Positions 36,390-44,339 of a stretch of 64,000 nucleotides of DNA are shown piece by piece. Position 1 is the first letter of the stretch, and each line of letters opens with the position of its first letter. Under the pieces are notes generated by a model that worked only from the letters and a program-made list of their open reading frames with translations, was not told the DNA's origin and did no database searches. Origin of the DNA: Polycladomyces abyssicola (lineage in GTDB: Bacteria; Bacillota; Bacilli; Thermoactinomycetales; JIR-001); NCBI RefSeq assembly GCF_018326425.1, contig NZ_AP024601.1:1352001-1416000 (forward strand), given 5' to 3'. The position numbers and the translations under genes were made by a program.

Positions 36390-36950
36390 GTGAAGCTACT
36401 GGACCGTGTGCTTGTGTTTTTTCTCAGCCTTTTTGTGACTGTCGCCTCCGCTCTCGGTGTGTGGTTCTTTTCGGGTTTGGGGTTTTCCAAGCACGACACC
36501 GTCCGTTTCGTTGAGGCGTTGTATGCGTACCCGGCCCGGCAATGGACGGCTATCAGTCTTAGTTTGTTGTTGATGCTGATCGGTCTCAGACTTCTGGTGG
36601 CAACCGTTCATCGCCCCGGAGCTGACCGCGGTGTGGACCGGTTGACAGAAATCGGGTATATTCGCATTTCACTGGACACATTGGAGAGTTTGGCTGTCAA
36701 AGCTGCCAGAAGGGTGCGGGGAATTCGCGACTTGACCGCCCGTGTCCGGATGAGTGGCAATAACGCCTCCGTGGGCGTGGGGTTGAAATTGACCGTGGAC
36801 GGGGAAACGCCGATTCAGACATTGTCCGAAGATCTCCAGCGTGTCGTCAAAACACATATCGAGGAAATTGCCGGGGTGACGGTCGATCAAATTTCCGTCT
36901 ACGTCACCGACACGGTTCAGCCTGATCGCACGCGGATTCGCGTCGAATAA
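36390..36950 (+). CDS. amaP: alkaline-shock membrane anchor AmaP-like protein
   Basis: A 186-residue protein with two N-terminal membrane helices (about 8-30 and 55-75), then a cytoplasmic Asp23-related domain (GIRDLTARVRMSG, DGETPIQTLSEDLQRVV). In Staphylococcus AmaP anchors Asp23 at the membrane; the Asp23 gene here is immediately upstream. GTG start after GGAGGG. Confidence 0.88.
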   Translation: MKLLDRVLVFFLSLFVTVASALGVWFFSGLGFSKHDTVRFVEALYAYPARQWTAISLSLLLMLIGLRLLVATVHRPGADRGVDRLTEIGYIRISLDTLESLAVKAARRVRGIRDLTARVRMSGNNASVGVGLKLTVDGETPIQTLSEDLQRVVKTHIEEIAGVTVDQISVYVTDTVQPDRTRIRVE

Positions 36951-36964
36951 GGCGGTGACCGATA

Positions 36965-37195
36965 ATGGATTGGAAATGGTTGGAGTTTTTGTGGGTGCAC
37001 TACCGCGGGCGCCTGATCGGAACGTTGGCCGGATTGTTTTTGGGTATCGTCTATTTGATTGTCGGCTTGTGGAAAACCATCGTGTTTATGCTGATCGTGG
37101 GCATCGGTTATTTTGCCGGGAGAGAATGGGATGGGCGAAAAGACTTGCGTCAGGTGTTGGAAGATTGGTTTCCTGATCGTTGGATGAGAAAATAA
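36965..37195 (+). CDS. DUF2273 small membrane protein
   Basis: A 76-residue protein with a two-helix membrane hairpin (LIGTLAGLFLGIVYLIVGLW and TIVFMLIVGIGYFAG) and the REWDG(R)KD motif typical of DUF2273. This family occurs with AmaP and Asp23, and the same trio is seen here. Confidence 0.88.
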   Translation: MDWKWLEFLWVHYRGRLIGTLAGLFLGIVYLIVGLWKTIVFMLIVGIGYFAGREWDGRKDLRQVLEDWFPDRWMRK

Positions 37196-37197
37196 CC

Positions 37198-37230
37198 AAA
37201 CCCGGCCGGCGAACGGCGCGGGTTTTTTTT
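37198..37230 (+). terminator. intrinsic terminator directly before nusB
   Basis: AAACCCG and CGGGTTT close a GC stem with inner GCC/GGC, followed by eight T at 37223-37230. The T-run touches the GGAGG ribosome-binding site of nusB, so any transcript from the acc operon must read through it to express nusB. Confidence 0.88.
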
Positions 37231-37242
37231 GGAGGATGGAAT

Positions 37243-37677
37243 ATGGGCAGGAGACAGGTACGTGAAAAAATTTTGCAGACGTTGTATCAGTTGGATCTCA
37301 ATCCCGAACCGGCCGAAAAAGTGATCGAGCGGGTGAAAAAGAGCTTGCCCGAAGACGAACGGGCATTTTTCGGTCGCGTGGTCGGGGGCGTCCTTTCTCG
37401 GATGGACCGGTTGGATGCGGTTCTCGGTGATTTTTTAAAAAAGGGTTGGAGCCTCTACCGGTTGGCGATCGTCGATCGGGCGGTATTGCGGATGGCGCTG
37501 TATGAGTTGATGTTTGAAGAAGAGATTCCGCCGGGTGTCACCTTGAACGAAGCGGTTGAATTGGCCAAAGCGTATAGCACCGAAGAATCGGGGAAATTTG
37601 TCAATGGTGTGCTGGGGGCGATCGTAGAGAGACAGGAGGAAATCCGAGAGCGCCTGACGAAGGAGGAGCTGGAATGA
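37243..37677 (+). CDS. nusB: transcription antitermination factor NusB
   Basis: A 144-residue all-helical RNA-binding protein that joins NusE (S10) at boxA in rRNA antitermination. Motifs: RRQVREKILQTLYQLD, WSLYRLAIVDRAVLRMALYE and NEAVELAKAYSTEESGKFVNGVLG. ATG 37243 follows GGAGG; the longer frame from 37180 would overlap the terminator. It overlaps the next gene by ATGA. Confidence 0.96.
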   Translation: MGRRQVREKILQTLYQLDLNPEPAEKVIERVKKSLPEDERAFFGRVVGGVLSRMDRLDAVLGDFLKKGWSLYRLAIVDRAVLRMALYELMFEEEIPPGVTLNEAVELAKAYSTEESGKFVNGVLGAIVERQEEIRERLTKEELE

Positions 37678-38639
37678 GCACGTCCCGCGCGGTGTTGGGC
37701 GTGGATACGAGCAATTATTGCACGTCGATGTGCCTCGTCGATGATGAGGGAAACCGTTTGGCGGAAGAGCGGCAATGGTTGGATGTGCCACAGGGCGAGC
37801 GGGGGCTTCAACAGTCCCGCGCCGTGTTTCAACACGTGCGCCGTTTGCCGGAGCTGTTCCTTCGTCTGCCACTTGACCAAGTAAAGGTGGCGGCCGTCGC
37901 GGTCAGTACAGCGCCCAGACCGCAAGCAGGCTCCTATATGCCCGTTTTTCAGGTGGGGACGTCCTGGGCCCAATCCTTGGCCCATGCCTGGGGCGTTCCG
38001 TTGATCGAGACGACGCACCAGGAAGGGCACATCGCCGCCGGTGAGGCAACAGCCGACCGAACATGGGATGCTGATCGCTTCCTGGCGGTTCATTTGTCCG
38101 GCGGAACCACGGATCTGTTGAATGTCAGCCGACGGGGAGCAGGATACGACATTGAGATGATTGGCGGGTCCAGTGATTTGCATGCCGGGCAATTGGTCGA
38201 CCGGATCGGAGTGGCGATGGGGTTGCCGTTTCCCTCGGGACGACATGTGGAAGAATTGGCTTTGCGATATGACGGCCGGGAACAAGTCACCATCCCGTCG
38301 TCAGTAGACGGGTTGACCTGTTCATTTTCCGGGCCGCAGACAGCTTTGCTGCGGTTGTGGGAAAAACGAGCCGCATCCAAGGAAGCGCTGTCGTTTGCCG
38401 CATTGCGCTGTGTGGCCAACACGGTGGAAAAATTGCTTCAGCATGCGTTTGATCAAGGTTATCCGAAAAAAGTGCTGATCGTCGGGGGAGTGGCCGCCAA
38501 CAGCCTGATTCGGGAGCGCTTGCGCAAACGATTGGAGCACCCTGCCGTCCGAGCCCGGTTGATATTTGCTGATCCGCGTTATTCAGGGGATAACGCCTAC
38601 GGAGTGGCTCGAATCGGCCTTCGGGTGTTGAAGGGTTGA
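37674..38639 (+). CDS. Kae1/TsaD-like domain protein (paralogue of tRNA t6A enzyme)
   Basis: A 321-residue ASKHA-fold protein. It has VLGVDTSNYCTSMCLVD at the N terminus, metal-type histidines in THQEGHIAAG, HLSGGTTDLL, IGGSSDLHAGQLVDRIG and VGGVAANSLIRERL. It is shorter and more divergent than authentic TsaD, so it is likely a paralogue with unknown role, located in nusB operons of several Firmicutes. Coupled to nusB by a 4-base overlap. Confidence 0.85.
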   Translation: MSTSRAVLGVDTSNYCTSMCLVDDEGNRLAEERQWLDVPQGERGLQQSRAVFQHVRRLPELFLRLPLDQVKVAAVAVSTAPRPQAGSYMPVFQVGTSWAQSLAHAWGVPLIETTHQEGHIAAGEATADRTWDADRFLAVHLSGGTTDLLNVSRRGAGYDIEMIGGSSDLHAGQLVDRIGVAMGLPFPSGRHVEELALRYDGREQVTIPSSVDGLTCSFSGPQTALLRLWEKRAASKEALSFAALRCVANTVEKLLQHAFDQGYPKKVLIVGGVAANSLIRERLRKRLEHPAVRARLIFADPRYSGDNAYGVARIGLRVLKG

Positions 38640-39201
38640 CACGGTCGATGGTTGGATCCATGTAGCGGACGGGTGTGTTGGCCTGTCCGTTTTTGTTATG
38701 GAAGAGGGGAATTATCGGTTCTGCTCAGGATTTCCAGCCCTCTCGCACGTCCGATAGAAATTTTGGTACAATCATTCCGTGGAGTGCAAAAACACTTAAA
38801 ACGACTATGCGAGTAAAAAAGGCCTTCTTGGATGGTTGCGGGTTACCACTCCGAATGCGGTGCTTGAGCCGTGTGGAGCAAGTCACATGGTTTAAGACGA
38901 GTGTGTGATTATGTTATCACCGGCTCGGTGAGATTCTAAAAGCTGGAGCTTGTCTCGCGGGCTTGGTCAACAGGGATGGCAATACTGATTGACGAAAAAT
39001 AGGATGTCAGGTTGATTACAGGAAAAAGCGGAAACTTATTTTCCGAACAAATCGACGGATGATTTAAGAGAATGTCCATAAATACCAAAAGATAACCGCT
39101 TTTCCTATGGAGGAAAGTTCGTCATTCTCTTTACATGAAGAGGTCGAAGCGCTACACTGGGGAACGTAAAAGCTATCGTGGAAAAAGGGGAGGCACCAAA
39201 G
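38640..39201 (+). other. 560-base gap with a possible degenerate group II intron domain V
   Basis: No gene is seen. GAGCCGTGTG (38866-38875) can pair with CACATGGTTT (38884-38893), allowing G-U pairs, around an 8-base loop. This looks like domain V of bacterial group II introns (GAGCCG...CGGTTC), but the distal stem and tetraloop are missing. No reverse-transcriptase gene is near. Confidence 0.3.
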
Positions 39202-40059
39202 TTGACAAAATCAGCGATCCTCATTGACGGAAAAGCGGTGGCGGCGTCGATTCGCCAAGAGTTGAAGGAACAGGTAAGCCGCATGAAAGAGCAGGGGGTT
39301 CATCCCGGATTGGCCGTGATTCTGGTCGGGAATGATCCCGCTTCTGAAACGTATGTGCGCGGCAAAGTGCGGGCCTGTGGAGAAGTGGGCATTCACTCCG
39401 AGCTGATCTGTTTGCCGGAATCGGTATCGGAGCAGGAATTGTTGGAACATGTGCAACGGTTGAACGTGGATGAGCGCATTCATGGCATATTGGTGCAGCT
39501 GCCGTTGCCGAAGCATATTTCGGAAGAAAAAGTGATCGACGCGATTGTGCCGGAAAAGGATGTAGATGGATTCCACCCGATCAGTGTCGGTAACTTGGTC
39601 ATCGGCAAGCCGGGGTTTTTGCCCTGCACGCCGCATGGGATTATGGAATTGCTGCGGCGTTACGAGATTCCGCTCGCAGGGAAGCATGCGGTGGTGATCG
39701 GCCGCAGTAACATTGTGGGCAAACCGGTTTCATTGCTGTTGCAGCGAGAAAATGCCACGGTGACGATGTGCCATTCCAAAACGGTGGATCTGCCTTCTGT
39801 CGCACGCCAGGCTGACATCCTGATCGCCGCTGTGGGTAAACCGCAACTGGTCACGCGGGAGTATGTCAAACCGGGGGCGGTGGTGATCGACGTGGGCATC
39901 AACCGTACACCGGAAGGGAAATTGGTTGGAGATGTCCACTTTGATGAGGTGCGTGAAGTCGCCTCGTATATCACCCCGGTTCCGGGCGGCGTAGGTCCGA
40001 TGACGATCGCGATGCTCTTGGTCAACACGGTGCAATCTGCCCAACGATTGTTGAGTTGA
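39202..40059 (+). CDS. folD: bifunctional methylenetetrahydrofolate dehydrogenase/cyclohydrolase
   Basis: A 285-residue one-carbon enzyme that interconverts 5,10-methylene-THF and 10-formyl-THF. Motifs: [57 protein letters not shown] and [18 protein letters not shown] 39202 follows GGGGAGG; a GTG at 39178 would add eight residues. Confidence 0.96.
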   Translation: MTKSAILIDGKAVAASIRQELKEQVSRMKEQGVHPGLAVILVGNDPASETYVRGKVRACGEVGIHSELICLPESVSEQELLEHVQRLNVDERIHGILVQLPLPKHISEEKVIDAIVPEKDVDGFHPISVGNLVIGKPGFLPCTPHGIMELLRRYEIPLAGKHAVVIGRSNIVGKPVSLLLQRENATVTMCHSKTVDLPSVARQADILIAAVGKPQLVTREYVKPGAVVIDVGINRTPEGKLVGDVHFDEVREVASYITPVPGGVGPMTIAMLLVNTVQSAQRLLS

Positions 40060-40413
40060 AATTACGATCTCGATCGTGTCAGATGATATGATATGGAGAG
40101 CGATGGCCTAGGGAGTGTCTGGTAATTCCGTGAGGGAGCAAATGCTTTCCCATGTGAGCGAAGACCTAAGCCTTGTCGAGCAATGACACAGAAAGCGCTG
40201 GAAAAAATCGCGGGCAAGTTTCTCTAAGCGAAGTACTTTGCCCGCGTCCTGCGCTCCGGGGCGGTACGGAAGACCAGCTTCGAGGGCGCAGGTGGAACGG
40301 GCCGGGAAAGCAATTGGCCAGTTTTCACCGGACACTGCTCCTAAATCCAGCGAGGAACGAGAGAAGTTCAACAGAATCGGACAGACCACGGTCTGAAGAA
40401 AGAGGGATGCGGT
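40060..40413 (+). other. structured leader region of the xseA operon
   Basis: No standard gene, but several helices: CGCGGGCAA (40209-40217) with TTGCCCGCG (40238-40246); CCTGCGC (40248-40254) with GCGCAGG (40286-40292); and a CAGACC-AC-GGTCTG dyad at 40382-40395. A possible 14-codon frame (ATG 40142 to TGA 40185) follows GAGGGAG but is only weakly supported. It does not match any riboswitch I recognise. Confidence 0.45.
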
Positions 40414-41796
40414 ATGCTGGAGTTGCTGGAAGAAAACGAGCGCCCCATTTTTTCGGTGTCCGATCTGGTCGGATATTTGCGGATGCACGTGGAAGAAGAT
40501 CCTGTGCTTTCCCAAGTGTGGGTCCGGGGCGAGATTTCCAACTTCCATCACCACCACCGGGGCCATATGTATTTTACGTTGAAAGACGAGGGCAGCAAAA
40601 TCCGGGCGGTTATGTTTGCCGGAAACAACCGCCGCCTTCGTTTTGTGCCGAAGGACGGGGACGACGTACTTGTTCGCGGGTATTTGTCCGTGTACGAACG
40701 GGACGGACAAGTACAGCTGTATGTACAGGAGATGCAGCCCAACGGGGTGGGCGAGCTGTACGTGGCATTCCAGCAACTGAAAGACCGCTTGGAACAGGAA
40801 GGCCTGTTCGATCCTGCACACAAGAAACCGCTTCCTTTTTACCCGCGACGGGTGGGGGTGGTCACTGCTCCAGGCGGCGCGGTCATCCGGGATATCATCA
40901 CCACGATCCGGCGTCGCTCCCCCAATATTCACATCTTGCTCCATCCCGTCCCCGTGCAGGGGGATGTAGCGGCCCGGAAGATTGCAGCTGCCATCGACCA
41001 TTTCAATGAATGCGGAGAAGTTGACGTGATCATTGTTGGCCGAGGAGGCGGGTCGCTGGAGGAGTTGTGGGCATTCAATGAAGAAGTGGTGGCACGGAGC
41101 ATTTTCCGTTCCCGGATTCCTGTCGTATCCGCAGTGGGGCATGAGACCGATGTGACCATCGCAGATTTTGTCGCCGATGTCCGGGCAGCGACACCCACTG
41201 CGGCGGCTGAACTCGTTTCTCCGCGGTGGGAGGAATTGCGCGATCGTCTCGCCACCTGCCAACAACGTCTGGTGAACGCGATGCATCGGCGGCTCCATTT
41301 CAGCAGGGACCGATTGGAGAGGCTGAAAAAACGGTCGGGTCTTCGTCAACCGGGCTCCCGTCTGATCCAATACGAACAGCGTCTGGACGATCTGGTTCAC
41401 GACTTGCTTCGGGCGATGGCATCGCGTATGCGGGACGGACGGCGCGACCTGGAACAGCAGGCATACCGATTGTGGGTTCACCGACCGGCCGAGCGGGTCC
41501 GCGAATATCGCGCCCAATTGCAACAATGGAAAAAGAATTGCATCTCCCACATGCAACAACGCTGTCGCGTATACCGGGGCAATTGGGAGCGGTTGGTGGA
41601 TCAATTGGATGCACTCAGTCCGTTGCGGGTAATGCGGCGCGGATATTCGCTGGTTTATCGTTACCGCGGGGAGGAGCTGATCCGAAGCGTGAGACAAGTG
41701 GAGCCGGGCGATTTGCTCGATGTGCGCGTCGCAGACGGTCGATTACAGTGCCAAGTATGGAAAAAGGAGGAGTCGGCTGATGGCGGAGACGAATGA
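40414..41796 (+). CDS. xseA: exodeoxyribonuclease VII large subunit
   Basis: A 460-residue large subunit of exonuclease VII, which degrades single-stranded DNA. N-terminal OB fold with VWVRGEISNFHHH and HMYFTLKDEGSKIRAVMF, catalytic domain with RVGVVTAPGGAVIRDI, IIVGRGGGSLEELWAFN and VSAVGHETDVTIADFVAD, then a coiled-coil C-terminal region. It overlaps xseB by 17 bases. Confidence 0.97.
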   Translation: MLELLEENERPIFSVSDLVGYLRMHVEEDPVLSQVWVRGEISNFHHHHRGHMYFTLKDEGSKIRAVMFAGNNRRLRFVPKDGDDVLVRGYLSVYERDGQVQLYVQEMQPNGVGELYVAFQQLKDRLEQEGLFDPAHKKPLPFYPRRVGVVTAPGGAVIRDIITTIRRRSPNIHILLHPVPVQGDVAARKIAAAIDHFNECGEVDVIIVGRGGGSLEELWAFNEEVVARSIFRSRIPVVSAVGHETDVTIADFVADVRAATPTAAAELVSPRWEELRDRLATCQQRLVNAMHRRLHFSRDRLERLKKRSGLRQPGSRLIQYEQRLDDLVHDLLRAMASRMRDGRRDLEQQAYRLWVHRPAERVREYRAQLQQWKKNCISHMQQRCRVYRGNWERLVDQLDALSPLRVMRRGYSLVYRYRGEELIRSVRQVEPGDLLDVRVADGRLQCQVWKKEESADGGDE

Positions 41797-42043
41797 AGCG
41801 CGTCAGTCTGTTGAATCCCTGCCTTTCGAGGAAGCGATGAAACGGCTGGAAACGGTGGTGGAACAGCTGGAGAGTGGAGAAGTACCGCTGGAAGAAGCGA
41901 TCCGGCTATTTGAGGAAGGGATGCGACTTGCCAACCATTGCGGCAAGACATTGGATCGAGTGGAACAACAAGTTGAAATGCTGGTGCGTGAAAACGGTGA
42001 TTGGGTGAAAAAGCCTTTCGGGACGGAGGAGGACATGGACTGA
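41780..42043 (+). CDS. xseB: exodeoxyribonuclease VII small subunit
   Basis: An 87-residue helical subunit with FEEAMKRLETVVEQLESGE and PLEEAIRLFEEGMRLA, typical of XseB. ATG 41780 follows AAAGGAGG inside the end of xseA. Confidence 0.95.
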   Translation: MAETNEARQSVESLPFEEAMKRLETVVEQLESGEVPLEEAIRLFEEGMRLANHCGKTLDRVEQQVEMLVRENGDWVKKPFGTEEDMD

Positions 42044-42044
42044 G

Positions 42045-42941
42045 GTGGAAACCGCGGAACAATACTTACAGGAAAAGGCCGGCATGGTGAACGATCGGCT
42101 GGCTCAATATGTTGAATCGTGGAATGATATTCCAAAGCAGTTGAAAGAATCCGTAGCGTATTCGCTGCTGGCCGGCGGCAAGCGTTTGCGGCCGGTTTTG
42201 GTGTTGGCGACGGCGGAATCGCTCGGAACGGAAGCGGAGCGGGCGCTTCCTTTTGCATGTGCGTTGGAGATGATTCATACGTACTCTCTGATTCACGATG
42301 ATCTTCCGGCGATGGATGATGACGACTATCGGCGGGGGCGGCTGACCAACCACAAGGTATACGGGGAAGCGATGGCGATTTTGGCCGGAGATGCGTTGCT
42401 GACCAAAGCTTTCGGTTTGATGGCGGAAGGAGCGCTGGCGATCGGACTGCCGGGTGATACCGCTCTGAAACTGATCGCGGAAGCTTCCCGCCGTGCCGGA
42501 GCGGAAGGTATGGTGGGCGGTCAGGTGGATGACATCCTGCACGAGAATCAATCGGTCACTCTGGAAACCCTCCAATCGATTCACCGCCGCAAAACAGGCG
42601 ACCTGATCACGTTCTCTGTCCGATTGGGCGGCATGGTGGCAGGAGCCAATGAAATACAATTGGAGAAGCTGACTCGTTTTGCCGAGGGATTGGGATTGGC
42701 GTTTCAGATTCAAGACGACATTCTGGATGTCATTGGTGACCGCGAGAAATTGGGGAAAGAGACCGGCAGCGACGAAGCGAGAAACAAAGCGACGTATCCT
42801 TCCTTGCTGGGTTTGTCCGCTTCGAAGGAACACCTTCGGAAAACGATTGAGGAAGCAAAAAGCTGGATTGAGGGAGAAACGTGGTTGAATACCCATACAC
42901 TGCTGGGATTGGCTGATTTTTTGACGACACGCGACCGTTGA
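42045..42941 (+). CDS. ispA: farnesyl diphosphate synthase
   Basis: A 298-residue polyprenyl synthase that condenses isopentenyl and allyl diphosphates to farnesyl diphosphate. First Asp-rich motif DDLPAMDDDDYRRG, second DDILDVIGD, plus LLAGGKRLRPVLV. GTG start, one base after the xseB stop codon. dxs, the first step of isoprenoid synthesis, follows beyond the OLE RNA. Confidence 0.96.
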   Translation: METAEQYLQEKAGMVNDRLAQYVESWNDIPKQLKESVAYSLLAGGKRLRPVLVLATAESLGTEAERALPFACALEMIHTYSLIHDDLPAMDDDDYRRGRLTNHKVYGEAMAILAGDALLTKAFGLMAEGALAIGLPGDTALKLIAEASRRAGAEGMVGGQVDDILHENQSVTLETLQSIHRRKTGDLITFSVRLGGMVAGANEIQLEKLTRFAEGLGLAFQIQDDILDVIGDREKLGKETGSDEARNKATYPSLLGLSASKEHLRKTIEEAKSWIEGETWLNTHTLLGLADFLTTRDR

Positions 42942-42956
42942 TCGCCAGCGGCTTCA

Positions 42957-42986
42957 TTGTCGGTCATCAGCGGATTATGTTATAAT
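42957..42986 (+). promoter_or_regulatory. promoter of the OLE RNA
   Basis: TTGTCG (42957-42962), 18 bases, and a consensus TATAAT (42981-42986). Transcription would begin near 42993, just before the first closing helix of the RNA. Confidence 0.75.
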
Positions 42987-42992
42987 GGCCGT

Positions 42993-43580
42993 AAAACAGG
43001 AGTGGTGCAGTATTCTAGTCAGCCCACCTCCCCTGAAGGCGGGGCTAAAAATCCGCTAAAGGGCACATCGATGAAGTTCCTGGTGTTGGCTTTCGACGCC
43101 CAGTCGGGGGTTGATGCTGGGAGTTAAGGTTGAAGGGCGATCCACAAAGGCATGTGGGCGTTGACCCTTCTTCCGCGGAGGCCCAAGTGCGTGGCTCAAC
43201 CGAAAGGAAGAGCGACGGCTTGGGGGATGAACCTACATGCGGGCACAACCACCTGTATGTAGCGTAGCCTGCCTTGAGTGACGTGCCGGGGATACGGCGT
43301 TTTGCCACCGCCGTTGAAAGGTGCGTTGCAAAAGAGGCTAGGGGGACGGCTCGGGCTGTTGAGGAAAACTCCTAGACTGTTTGCGGGATCGCAAGGCTAC
43401 CCGGGGATTGAAGTGCGGACTAAGTGGCAATCCAGTCCGGCGATTGGCGACAACGCCGAAAAAGGTTGAAAGGGAAACCACCTGGTCGGCGACGACCGGG
43501 ATACCTTTTTGGGAAATCCTACTGGACCTAAGCCGCAGGATTTACCCGGGTAGTCACCACTCCTTAGGCACTTTTTTGTT
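42993..43580 (+). ncRNA. ole: OLE RNA (ornate, large, extremophilic)
   Basis: A non-coding block of about 590 bases between ispA and oapA/dxs, the known genomic position of OLE RNA in Bacillus halodurans and relatives. The ends close into a perfect 10-base helix, AGGAGTGGTG (42998-43007) with CACCACTCCT (43555-43564). The interior is GC-rich and unsuitable for coding. A TATAAT promoter precedes it and TTTTTT (43572-43577) ends it. OLE forms a ribonucleoprotein with OapA at the membrane and is linked to alcohol and cold stress and to metabolic adaptation. Identification rests on position, size, closing stem and the oapA neighbour. Confidence 0.88.
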
Positions 43581-43657
43581 TTAGCTGATGAAAATGATCA
43601 AACTCGGCCATAGGCGGTCCGGGCAGATGTCATCTGCACCGGTCAAGCCGGAAAATC

Positions 43658-43684
43658 TGCCGGCCCGTAAGTGGCCGGCATTTT
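43658..43684 (+). terminator. terminator-like hairpin between OLE and oapA
   Basis: TGCCGGCC (43658-43665) pairs with GGCCGGCA (43673-43680), followed by TTTT. It could end read-through OLE transcripts or limit oapA expression. Confidence 0.75.
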
Positions 43685-43718
43685 ACTGTGATGGGAAGCG
43701 AGGGAATCAAACGTCTCG

Positions 43719-44339
43719 ATGCGAACGGTGTTGAAACAATCCTTGCGCTGGGCAGCCACCATCAGTTTGGTGAGCGCATTGATGGCAATGGCACTCTCGG
43801 CTTCGTCCAACACGTTACTGCGGGGAGTGTCCTGGAGCGGCGGACTGTTGGTGGTACTTTTGATCATCGCCATTGGTGTGGTGTTTGATATGCTGGGCAT
43901 CGCGGCAACGGCGGCTCGCGAAGCGCCGTTCCATTCGATGGCGGCCAAAAAAGTTCCAGGAGCTCGACATGCGATTGGGATTATTCGTCGTGCTGATCAG
44001 TTCTCCAACTTCTGTAACGACGTGGTGGGGGATATCAGCGGAATTTTGAGTGGTGCGGCGGCTTTTACAGTGATTACGGGACTCATTGTCACTTTTCATC
44101 TGGATGAAAGCCGCTGGTGGGTGGAAATGTTGATGGTGGCGACCATCTCGGCCCTCACAGTGGGGGGCAAGGCGTTGGGGAAAACTGTCTCCATCCGTTA
44201 TGCCAACGACATCATTTTCCGGGTGGGGCAATTGTTTTACTTTCTGGAAACGCGATTTCATATCCGGTTGTTTGATGTGAAGAATAATAAGAAAAGAAAG
44301 CGAAAGCGAGGGGTTATTCATGCACCTCGATCAAATTGA
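43719..44339 (+). CDS. oapA: OLE-associated protein OapA
   Basis: A 206-residue membrane protein with about four helices (around residues 8-28, 40-65, 105-125 and 133-150), the loop [20 protein letters not shown], and a very basic C-terminal tail ([10 protein letters not shown]). OapA binds OLE RNA and brings it to the cell membrane; the basic tail fits RNA contact. It follows the OLE RNA and overlaps dxs by 20 bases. The ATG has only a distant GAGGGA, so the start is less certain than the identity. Confidence 0.88.
   Translation: MRTVLKQSLRWAATISLVSALMAMALSASSNTLLRGVSWSGGLLVVLLIIAIGVVFDMLGIAATAAREAPFHSMAAKKVPGARHAIGIIRRADQFSNFCNDVVGDISGILSGAAAFTVITGLIVTFHLDESRWWVEMLMVATISALTVGGKALGKTVSIRYANDIIFRVGQLFYFLETRFHIRLFDVKNNKKRKRKRGVIHAPRSN

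Noticed and set aside
40108-41697. Antisense open frame of 529 codons over xseA
   Set aside because: xseA on the plus strand has clear family motifs throughout; the antisense product has low-complexity composition and no known domain.
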